The notes beneath the pieces were generated by a model, which saw only the letters and a program-made list of their open reading frames with translations, was not told the origin of the DNA and did no database searches. DNA of 37,755 nucleotides from an uncultured bacterium (GTDB lineage: Bacteria > Patescibacteriota > Microgenomatia > UBA1400 > PJMF01), in assembly GCA_903959355.1 (NCBI GenBank), contig CAJBWJ010000058.1, forward strand, positions 1 through 37,755. The letters run 5' to 3'. The position numbers were made by a program, and so were the translations under genes. Shown piece after piece: positions 8,312 to 15,297 of this stretch; the first letter of the stretch is position 1; the number at the start of each line of letters is the position of its first letter.

Positions 8312-9433
8312 TTATTTTTCTTTATAAGCCAGGATTAAAAGCTGATAAAGTTTGGCGCTACCATCCTGACGAAGTTGGTTCTTGGCCAAACTAAGGCGCA
8401 TATCTTTGTAGTTTTTTTCTAGATGATCGATGCTATCTAACAAAGTTGTGGAGCTCAAATATTTTTGCTGCAAAACTAGAGCTCCATTAATTTTCTGCAT
8501 CGTCAAAGCATTGGCTAATTGTTCATTTTGATAAGTATTTGGCAAAGGAACCAAGATTGCTGGAAGTGGGGCAAGAGACAGTTCTAAAACTGCATTGGCT
8601 CCAGATCTAGAAATGGCAAATTTAGCGTGTTGGTAAATCCAAAATAAATCTTCACCGTCAATCCATTCTTTAATGAAATATTTTTCTCTTAATTCTTTTG
8701 ACAAAGCTTTCTTTTTTTGCTCCAGCTCTTTAAATGAATCTTTAATTTTATTAGCTCTACCACATTGATGAACAATATAATAATTTGGCAGTAATTTTTC
8801 TAAATTATCTCCAATTAAATCATTGATGATAAAAGATCCTTGATTGCCACCCATAACTAGTAAAATATTTTTTGCTTCTGCTGGCAGCCATCCTGGTCTT
8901 TTAAGATCTTTGGCAAAAATCCTAGATCTGACTGGATTGCCAGTGACAACAAAATCTTTTCTTTTTAAATAAAGATTAGTTTCCTGATAAGAAATGGCAA
9001 CTTTGGAAGCAATTGTAGAAATAAATTGGTTAGCTTTACCCATTACCACTGTCTGTTCATGAGTAACCACAGGAATTCTCAAACTCTTAGCGGCAATAGC
9101 GAATGGTACTGCCAAATAAGAACCAAAGGAAAGAAAAAGATCTATTTTTTCATTAATTAGAATTTTTCTAGCCAAAGCAACTGTTTTTGGAAAAGCCAAA
9201 AAAGTACCAATCTTAGCTAAAAAAGAATAATTAACAAATTTAAAAGCCGCAAAAGGAATAAATTTTATTTTTCTTTTTTCTACCTCTTCTTTTTCAACAG
9301 CTTTTTGACCAAGTTTTTCCTGACTATATAAACGACCAACAAATAAAAGTTCATGCTCTGGATGACTAGCTTGAATGAAATCAATCATTGCGAGAGCAGG
9401 AGTTAAATGGGCACCGCTTAATAAAATTCTCAT
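8312..9433 (-). CDS. murG: UDP-GlcNAc:lipid I N-acetylglucosaminyltransferase MurG
   Basis: A 373-residue GT28 glycosyltransferase that converts lipid I to lipid II on the inner membrane face. Recognisable blocks are LLVMGGNQGSFIIND (start of the C-terminal domain) and the donor-binding block AISRSGANAVLEL...PAILVPLP...NEQLANA. The N-terminal glycine loop is unusual: MRILLSGAHLTPALA replaces the usual GGTGGHxxPALA, keeping the His (H9) but losing most glycines. It follows ftsW by 18 nt and precedes ftsQ by 5 nt. Confidence 0.94.
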   Translation of the reverse strand: MRILLSGAHLTPALAMIDFIQASHPEHELLFVGRLYSQEKLGQKAVEKEEVEKRKIKFIPFAAFKFVNYSFLAKIGTFLAFPKTVALARKILINEKIDLFLSFGSYLAVPFAIAAKSLRIPVVTHEQTVVMGKANQFISTIASKVAISYQETNLYLKRKDFVVTGNPVRSRIFAKDLKRPGWLPAEAKNILLVMGGNQGSFIINDLIGDNLEKLLPNYYIVHQCGRANKIKDSFKELEQKKKALSKELREKYFIKEWIDGEDLFWIYQHAKFAISRSGANAVLELSLAPLPAILVPLPNTYQNEQLANALTMQKINGALVLQQKYLSSTTLLDSIDHLEKNYKDMRLSLAKNQLRQDGSAKLYQLLILAYKEK

Positions 9434-9451
9434 ATTTAAGACAAAATAAAT

Positions 9452-10525
9452 TTACTTTTTAATCTTAGCATGTGAAGCAATCGAGAGTAAAACACCACTT
9501 GCAAAAAATGACATTAAAAGTGAAGAACCACCTTGAGAAAAGAATGGCAAAGGCATGCCACTTAATGGTAACAGTACCACCACAGCTGATAAATTAAATG
9601 ATAATTGAATAGCTATCCATGCCAAAATTCCGTAATAAAGCAAATGTTCATATTTAGTTAACACTTTATCTTTGACCATTAAATTGGCAAAAATAAAATA
9701 AAAAATAAACAAGCAAATAATTACAAAAGAACCAACAAAACCGACTTCTTCGGCCACAATAGCAAAGATTGAATCGCTACTTGCTTCCGGCACATAGGAA
9801 TATTTTTGCTGAGAATTACCGATACCTCTACCAAACCAAGAACCACCGCCTAGAGCCAAAGTAATTTGGCGCACATGATAAGAGTCTCCTTGAATATTTT
9901 CTTCTGGATTTAGAAAAGTTGTTAAGCGCTCTCTTCTATATGGACTAAATAAAACAACCAAGAGTGCAAGTAAAAAGCCTCCACCAAATAAAATTGATAA
10001 AAATTTTATTTTGCCTCCCGCTAAAAAATACATGATAATGCTACTCGCTACCAAAACCATCAATGAACCAAAATCAGGCTGAAGCAAAACTAAAAGTACT
10101 GGCCAAAATAAAAAAAATAAAAAACTACTTAGATCTAATTTCTTTGCTAAAAGATAAGCATAAAAATTAATCAAAACAAATTTAAAAACTTCTACCGTTT
10201 GAAGAGTTCCAAAAGGTAAAATAATCCAGCGACGAGCACCATTTAATTTAAGACCTATACCTGGAATTAAGGTTAGAATTAACAACAAAATCGCCAAAAT
10301 ATAAAATGGTAAAGCATATTTTTCAAAAAATTTAACTTTGATTTTGCTTGTCAAAAATAGAACTATAAAAGATAAAAAAAGCCAAATCCCTTGTTGTCTA
10401 AAAAAATAATATTGATGACCAAATAATTTAAAACTTTCAACCGTAGAAGCTTCGAAAACAAAAAAAAGACCAATTAAGGAAAGAGAGAAAATTAAGCCAA
10501 GAAAAAATTTAGAAGGCGATGACAT
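9452..10525 (-). CDS. ftsW: Lipid II polymerase / division SEDS protein FtsW
   Basis: A polytopic membrane protein of 357 residues from the chosen start. About 10 hydrophobic segments are visible. FtsW signatures include LLQPDFGSLMVL, LALGGGSWFGRGIGNSQQK, YVPEASSDSIFAIVAEEVG (with the SEDS Asp) and the C-terminal LPLSGMPLPFFSQGGSS. An upstream in-frame ATG at 10570 would add 15 residues and overlap mraY by 26 nt. I prefer ATG at 10525, 19 nt after the mraY stop, because the sequence there (MSSPSKFFLGLIF) begins like family members. It polymerises glycan at the septum, normally with FtsI, which is absent from this window. Confidence 0.95.
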   Translation of the reverse strand: MSSPSKFFLGLIFSLSLIGLFFVFEASTVESFKLFGHQYYFFRQQGIWLFLSFIVLFLTSKIKVKFFEKYALPFYILAILLLILTLIPGIGLKLNGARRWIILPFGTLQTVEVFKFVLINFYAYLLAKKLDLSSFLFFLFWPVLLVLLQPDFGSLMVLVASSIIMYFLAGGKIKFLSILFGGGFLLALLVVLFSPYRRERLTTFLNPEENIQGDSYHVRQITLALGGGSWFGRGIGNSQQKYSYVPEASSDSIFAIVAEEVGFVGSFVIICLFIFYFIFANLMVKDKVLTKYEHLLYYGILAWIAIQLSFNLSAVVVLLPLSGMPLPFFSQGGSSLLMSFFASGVLLSIASHAKIKK

Positions 10526-10544
10526 ATTCAAGTTAAGAGCACAA

Positions 10545-11588
10545 TTAAATAACTGCCAACCATACTCCAAAAATCGTCAGCATGATTTGAATTAGCCAAG
10601 CTCTTTGAACAATTTTTGGCTCAGCCCAGCCTCTTTCTTGGAAAGTTAAATGAAGAGGAGCGGCAGGCATAAGTTTCTTTTTTAAATATTTTTTGGAAAG
10701 CAATTGAATAAAAGAACTAGATATCTCAATCACAAAAATAAAACCAATGATTAAAAGCGCTAAAACCTTGCCAAGCAATAATCCAATCACTGCCAAAGTT
10801 GCTCCAAAAGCCATTGAGCCAACATCACCCATAAAAATTCTGGCTGGAAAAACATTAAAGTAAAGAAAAGAAATTAAAGATCCTATCCAAAGAGCTATAA
10901 AAACTGAGAGAGGAATATCCAAAATTGTGGAAGATAAAACCCATAAACCAAATAAAGAAAACATCAAAAGTCCCGCAGCTAAACCATCAAGACCGTCAGT
11001 AATATTAACTGCATTAGCAAAAGCCACGATCACAAAAGCTGCAAAAGGAATATATAAATATCCCAAATTAATCGTACCTACAAAAGGAATGTGCAAGATA
11101 GAAATTCCTAATTGAAAATAAATCATGCAAGCAATAACCACTGCCAAAATGACCTGCAAAATCAATTTTTGACGCATACGAAGACCAAAAAATTTACTAT
11201 CGTCAAAACGAAAAAACTTCTTTATATCATCATAAAGTCCCAAGATAGCAAAAGATAGAAAAGTAAAAAACAAAACATTAATTTCTGCCTGACTATTGCG
11301 ATGGATGCTAGTGATCTCAATTCCAAAATAGCTAAGAGCTGGAATCATTAAAGCAAAGAACAAAGACACCATAATAACAACTAATAAACCGCCGCCAACT
11401 GGCACACCAGCTTTATCAGCATGAAATTTGTCAAAAATAGGAGTTCTTTTGCCAAAAGCATCCAGAGTTTCTTGGTTGGCACGACGAAAACGTAATTTAT
11501 AAAGCAAATTAATAAATGGCACCACAGCGCTACTTGTCAGAGTAAAAGAGAAAATTAAAATACCGAGAAAAAGTGCTAATGATCCCAT
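10545..11588 (-). CDS. mraY: Phospho-MurNAc-pentapeptide transferase MraY
   Basis: A 347-residue polytopic enzyme making lipid I from UDP-MurNAc-pentapeptide and undecaprenyl phosphate. Catalytic or metal-linked Asp motifs are present: LGLYDDIKKFF, NAVNITDGLDGLAAG and FMGDVGSMAFGA. The motif near the C-terminus, usually HHHFE or HHHYE, reads LHLTFQERGWAE here, so only one His remains. The gene lies 10 nt after murA. The usual dcw neighbour murD is missing between mraY and ftsW. Confidence 0.95.
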   Translation of the reverse strand: MGSLALFLGILIFSFTLTSSAVVPFINLLYKLRFRRANQETLDAFGKRTPIFDKFHADKAGVPVGGGLLVVIMVSLFFALMIPALSYFGIEITSIHRNSQAEINVLFFTFLSFAILGLYDDIKKFFRFDDSKFFGLRMRQKLILQVILAVVIACMIYFQLGISILHIPFVGTINLGYLYIPFAAFVIVAFANAVNITDGLDGLAAGLLMFSLFGLWVLSSTILDIPLSVFIALWIGSLISFLYFNVFPARIFMGDVGSMAFGATLAVIGLLLGKVLALLIIGFIFVIEISSSFIQLLSKKYLKKKLMPAAPLHLTFQERGWAEPKIVQRAWLIQIMLTIFGVWLAVI

Positions 11589-11598
11589 AGAATTCTTT

Positions 11599-12924
11599 CT
11601 ATATAACTCTTTCTATCTTAGCACCCATGAGAATCAATTTCTCATCTATTTTCTGGTAACCACGCTCTACTTGTTCGATATTATGTAAAATTGTTTTACC
11701 CTTAGCGCCAATTGCTGCCAGAAGAATTGTGGCTCCAGCTCGTAAATCATGAATGGTAAATTCGCCACCCGTAAAATTGGTTGGTCCAAATATCTTAATA
11801 GCATGACGGTCACTCTCACGATGATCCTGCCAATTAAAATTATAGAAAGCATCAGGATTTTTGACAGTTGGATTGAAGTATTCAATCTTAGCGCCCATTG
11901 TTCTTAAATCTTCAACATATTGGAAACGATTTTGCATTACCGTCTCGTGAATAATACTTTCACCATTGCACTGGCAAAGCAGAGTTGCAAAAAGAGGCTG
12001 CCAATCAGTCATAAAACCAGGATGAATTTCTGTTTCTAGATCAGTAGCACTCATCGGGCCTTTATAATAAAAACGAATTCCATAATCACCGATTTCATAA
12101 CCAGCACCAATTTCATCTAATTTGTCTAGAAAAGCCTTAAGATCCTTCTGCCTGGCATTTTCTACAACGATATCGCCCTTAGTGGCAATTGCGGCACAAG
12201 CATAGCTAACTGCTTCGTTACGATCTGGCATAATTTTATGAATTGCTCCATCAAGTTTTTCAACACCCTCAATTTCAATTTTACGGAAAGAGCGGCGGCG
12301 GATTTTGGCCCCCATTTGATTAAGGAAAGAAATTAGGTCATCGATTTCTGGTTCTTCGGCAGCATTTTCCAAAATAGTTTTACCTTTGGCCAAAACCGCC
12401 GCCATAATCAAAGTTTCTGTTCCAGTGTGAGTATTTTTTTCAAAACGATAAGTACAACCTCTAAGCTCTTTGCAGGTGGCCTTAAGCATTCCGTCTTCCT
12501 GAACAAACTTGGCTCCCATCATTTCTAGTCCCATCATGTGACGCTCCAGAGGGCGTTTGCCAATTTTATCTCCACCAGGAAGTGGTACTTCGGCATGACC
12601 AAATTTGGCCAAAAGAACTGGAATAAACAGAGTAGAGGCACGAGATTGCTCGCCATGCTTAGCTTGGACAGCATGAAAACGAAAGTTGCGAGTGTCAATA
12701 AAAAAGGTACGTTCGCCCACACGATAAGCTTTAGCGCCTAGTTCATTGATAATTTGAGCAACTAAATCAACATCGGAAATATCTGGTAAATTAAGCAAGC
12801 GACTTTCTTTGCTTCCGAGAAGCGCCGCAATCATGAGTTTATAAGAAGCATTTTTGGCTCCACCAACTCTAACTGAGCCATAAAGTGGAGTACCTCCAGT
12901 AACTACAAAACTTGCCTTGTCCAT
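11599..12924 (-). CDS. murA: UDP-N-acetylglucosamine 1-carboxyvinyltransferase MurA, Asp-type active site
   Basis: A 441-residue EPSP-synthase-fold enzyme that transfers enolpyruvate from PEP to UDP-GlcNAc, the first committed step of peptidoglycan synthesis. VGGAKNASYKLM near 20-32 carries the KN motif. The active-site loop reads LPGGDKIGKRPLERH, with Asp119 (codon GAT, 12570-12568) where most bacteria have the PEP-reactive Cys. DLRAGATILLAAIGAKG is the conserved C-terminal block. The same Cys-to-Asp change in mycobacteria and chlamydiae makes MurA insensitive to fosfomycin, so intrinsic resistance is predicted. It sits between murB and mraY. Confidence 0.96.
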   Translation of the reverse strand: MDKASFVVTGGTPLYGSVRVGGAKNASYKLMIAALLGSKESRLLNLPDISDVDLVAQIINELGAKAYRVGERTFFIDTRNFRFHAVQAKHGEQSRASTLFIPVLLAKFGHAEVPLPGGDKIGKRPLERHMMGLEMMGAKFVQEDGMLKATCKELRGCTYRFEKNTHTGTETLIMAAVLAKGKTILENAAEEPEIDDLISFLNQMGAKIRRRSFRKIEIEGVEKLDGAIHKIMPDRNEAVSYACAAIATKGDIVVENARQKDLKAFLDKLDEIGAGYEIGDYGIRFYYKGPMSATDLETEIHPGFMTDWQPLFATLLCQCNGESIIHETVMQNRFQYVEDLRTMGAKIEYFNPTVKNPDAFYNFNWQDHRESDRHAIKIFGPTNFTGGEFTIHDLRAGATILLAAIGAKGKTILHNIEQVERGYQKIDEKLILMGAKIERVI

Positions 12925-12942
12925 AAGCTATTTTCTTTCTAT

Positions 12943-13905
12943 TTACCTTAAATAAAAAACTTCTTCTTTTAGAATAACATTAAATTTTTCTAAAACTATA
13001 GATTTAACTTTTTCGATTAAAGTTACTACATCTTTTGCTTTGCCATGACCAAGATTCACAAAAAAAGCAGCATGCTTTTCACTGACTTGAATATCTCCTT
13101 CTTTAGTTCCTTTCAAACCTGCCTGTTCGATTAAAAAACCTGCTGGAACAAACTGTACTTCCGCAAATTGTGGAAAGATTTTTTTTAGATGCTCATCATT
13201 GGGAGGATTTTGAAAAACACAGCCACAACTTGGCAAATCCAGTGGTTGTGTGAGAGAGCGTTTCTCAATTGAAGCTGCAACTTTTTGCTTGACCTCATCT
13301 GGAGATGATTTCTTTAACGCAAAAAACGCAGAAAATATAAGAAGGTTTTTATTCTTTTGAAAAACTGATTGCTCATAAGCAAATTCACATTTTTCACGTG
13401 TTAATAGAACAATTTCTTCTTTTTCCAGATCAAAAGTTTCTACTTGCTCGATACTGTCACCAATTAAATCTTTAAGATAATGAGCATTATTGTAGATAGC
13501 TCCACCAAGAACTCCTGGAACACCAATGAAACCCTCTAGGCCTCCACCTCCAAGAGCGGCAACTTTGCCAACGAGAGCAGAGGTTTTTATTCCTGCATCA
13601 GCTTGAATAAGTAATTTATCTTCTGCCTCTGAAACAATTTTTAATTCAGCAAAATCCAAGCTAAGCACCAAACCTTTTACGCCTTCGTCAGCGATGATGA
13701 CATTGCTAGAGCCGCCTAAAATACTAAATCTAATATTTTCTTTTTTGCAAAAAAGTAATAAATCAATTGCTTCTTGACGATTTTTTGCAGAATAAAAAAC
13801 TTCGGCATTACCGCCTATTTTGAAATAACTCTTTTGATCAAGAGAAAAATCAAACAAGAAATTAAATGAAGGAAAATGTTGTCTAAAAAGTTGTTCTAGA
13901 TTCAT
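12943..13905 (-). CDS. murB: UDP-N-acetylenolpyruvoylglucosamine reductase MurB
   Basis: An FAD-dependent reductase completing UDP-MurNAc synthesis, 320 residues from the chosen start. FAD-binding blocks are YFKIGGNAEVF, ILGGSSNVIIAD and GLEGFIGVPGVLGGAIYNNA. The proton-donor motif is PSCGCVFQNP, in which the usual catalytic Ser of SCGSVFKNP or AGSFFKNP is a Cys (C229 from this start). An ATG at 13917 is also possible, but it overlaps the extended -10 TGTTAGAAT at 13924-13916, so transcription should start after it. ATG at 13905 is therefore preferred. It is the first gene of the wall/division cluster, followed by murA. Confidence 0.94.
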   Translation of the reverse strand: MNLEQLFRQHFPSFNFLFDFSLDQKSYFKIGGNAEVFYSAKNRQEAIDLLLFCKKENIRFSILGGSSNVIIADEGVKGLVLSLDFAELKIVSEAEDKLLIQADAGIKTSALVGKVAALGGGGLEGFIGVPGVLGGAIYNNAHYLKDLIGDSIEQVETFDLEKEEIVLLTREKCEFAYEQSVFQKNKNLLIFSAFFALKKSSPDEVKQKVAASIEKRSLTQPLDLPSCGCVFQNPPNDEHLKKIFPQFAEVQFVPAGFLIEQAGLKGTKEGDIQVSEKHAAFFVNLGHGKAKDVVTLIEKVKSIVLEKFNVILKEEVFYLR

Positions 13906-13915
13906 AATCTCCACC

Positions 13916-13924
13916 ATTCTAACA
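13916..13924 (-). promoter_or_regulatory. Promoter of the murB-to-ftsZ cluster (extended -10)
   Basis: The minus strand has TGTTAGAAT at 13924-13916. The predicted transcript start (about 13909) is only about 4 nt from the ATG at 13905, leaving essentially no 5' UTR. The -35 is weak (TTGTTT at 13946-13941, spacing 19). Confidence 0.5.
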
Positions 13925-13950
13925 CGAGAGTGCTCCTTAAAAACAAGGTT

Positions 13951-13956
13951 TATAAT
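13951..13956 (+). promoter_or_regulatory. Possible -10 element for truB
   Basis: A perfect TATAAT hexamer lies 6 nt before the GTG at 13963, so the transcript would begin at or next to the start codon. No good -35 is seen, and the site lies back-to-back with the murB promoter. Confidence 0.4.
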
Positions 13957-13962
13957 GACCTT

Positions 13963-14661
13963 GTGTTAAATATAAAACCAGGTATTTATCTAGTAGATAA
14001 GCCAAGTGGTCCAAGTAGTCACGATATTGTCAATTATTTCAGGAAAAAAAGCGGAATTAAAAGAGTTGGTCATTGCGGCACTCTCGATCCGCTCGCTTCA
14101 GGCTTATTAATCATTCTTGTGAGTCGAGAATATACCAGAAAACAGACTCTTTATTTAAAAAAAGATAAAGAGTATCTGGTGGAAGCTGTGCTAGGCATCG
14201 AAACCGATAGTTATGATCAAACTGGCCGCATTGTTAAAGAAATCCCTTGGGAAAAACTCAAAGAAATAAATAAAAAAGACTTGCAAAAAATTTTGCCAGA
14301 ATTTAAAGGTCAAATCGAACAAACAGTTCCTATCTTTTCCGCTGTCAAAATTAAAGGTCAAAAACTCTATCAAAAAGCCAGAAGAGGAGAGCTTGTCAAT
14401 TTACCAAGCCGCTTAATTGAAATTAAAAAATTAACTCTTAAAAAATTTCAAAAAGACGTCTCAAAGCAAAAAATTAATTTTGAATTATTAGTAAATTGCT
14501 CAAGTGGAACCTACATTCGATCTCTTATTCATGATCTGGGTAAAAAATTAGGCTGTGGAGCAACAGTAACTGTTTTGCGTCGCACTAAAATAGATAAATT
14601 TAGCGTGAAAAAAGCAAATAAATTATTACTTAGTGAATTTAAAATGGACTGGGATAACTAG
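13963..14661 (+). CDS. truB: tRNA pseudouridine(55) synthase TruB
   Basis: Converts U55 in the T-loop of tRNAs to pseudouridine. Family blocks are GIYLVDKPSGPSSHDIV, then VGHCGTLDPLASGLL with the catalytic Asp, then ELLVNCSSGTYIRSLIHDLG. The reading frame is open back to a GTG at 13930. I chose GTG at 13963 because TATAAT at 13951-13956 falls inside the longer form and because TruB proteins normally start only a few residues before the VDKP motif. The length is then 232 residues with no C-terminal PUA domain evident. Its last 23 nt overlap the 3' end of lepB on the other strand. Confidence 0.93.
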   Translation: MLNIKPGIYLVDKPSGPSSHDIVNYFRKKSGIKRVGHCGTLDPLASGLLIILVSREYTRKQTLYLKKDKEYLVEAVLGIETDSYDQTGRIVKEIPWEKLKEINKKDLQKILPEFKGQIEQTVPIFSAVKIKGQKLYQKARRGELVNLPSRLIEIKKLTLKKFQKDVSKQKINFELLVNCSSGTYIRSLIHDLGKKLGCGATVTVLRRTKIDKFSVKKANKLLLSEFKMDWDN

Positions 14662-15238
14662 ACTTACCAATTGGACTGATGGCGGCAGGCGGCCAGTATC
14701 TAAAAAAGACTCTGCCGACAATTTCATCCTTGGTAATTGCTCCCCAAGCTCTAGAATCACTAGAGTAAGGTCTGTTGTCACCAGAAACAAAATACTCATT
14801 TGGACCCAAGTAAACACCCTTACCTTTAGTAGCATTACCAGGCATAATTGCGTAATCGCTTGGAATGTATGGCTCTGGCAATTTTCCACCGTTTACCCAA
14901 ACAGCGTTTTCTTTAACTTCAACTGTATCTCCAGGAACGCCAAGCACTCTTTTAATAAAATCACAACCAGTTCCTTCTGGACAGTTGGCAGCTGGCGGAG
15001 CGTGAAAAACAACTACTTCGCCTCTTTGAGGATCTCTCATCTTAAAAGTCACTTTATCAGTTAAAACATGTTCGCCACTTTGAAAATTTGGTACCATCGA
15101 TTGACCATTAACTTGGTGAGGTTGCAGAAAAAACAAATAAACCACTAAAAAAATAGAAAAAGAAATTGCCATTGTTTCTATTAGATCGAGGAAAGTAGCG
15201 CCAATCTTCTCCATAGGATTACTCATAACAGAGGACAT
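14639..15238 (-). CDS. lepB: Type I signal peptidase
   Basis: Membrane-anchored serine protease that removes signal peptides of secreted proteins (199 residues). One membrane helix covers about residues 23-39. The catalytic Ser47 lies in VNGQSMVPNF, and the general base Lys96 in CDFIKRVLGVPGD. The later conserved box is VSGDNRPYSSDSRAWG. Two Cys residues in ANCPEGTGCDF flank an insertion before the Lys. ATG at 15226 (MSNPMEKIG) is an equally good start and would be 12 nt shorter; a candidate TAACAT -10 at 15242-15237 favours it. SecA is encoded elsewhere in the window, so two steps of the export route are present. Confidence 0.95.
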   Translation of the reverse strand: MSSVMSNPMEKIGATFLDLIETMAISFSIFLVVYLFFLQPHQVNGQSMVPNFQSGEHVLTDKVTFKMRDPQRGEVVVFHAPPAANCPEGTGCDFIKRVLGVPGDTVEVKENAVWVNGGKLPEPYIPSDYAIMPGNATKGKGVYLGPNEYFVSGDNRPYSSDSRAWGAITKDEIVGRVFFRYWPPAAISPIGKSSYPSPF

Positions 15239-15290
15239 GTTACTACTTTTTGAAGGCAGCTTGCAAGCAGCAGCGTCTTTAACCTACAAT
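15237..15290. promoter_or_regulatory. Divergent promoters of lepB and the flippase sharing one -35 palindrome
   Basis: The 10-bp palindrome GCTTGCAAGC (15259-15268) contains TTGCAA, which reads the same on both strands. To the right, TTGCAA-18 nt-TACAAT (15285-15290) points at the flippase GTG (15298), giving a leaderless start. To the left, TTGCAA-18 nt-TAACAT (15242-15237) points at lepB. If both are real, RNA polymerase cannot use them at the same time. Confidence 0.5.
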
Positions 15291-15297
15291 ATAAAAT

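Noticed and set aside
14639..14661. Convergent 3' overlap of truB and lepB as a sign of misassembly
   Set aside because: Both C-termini look natural and other convergent pairs here (17632-17635, 29425-29428) also overlap, which fits a compact genome.
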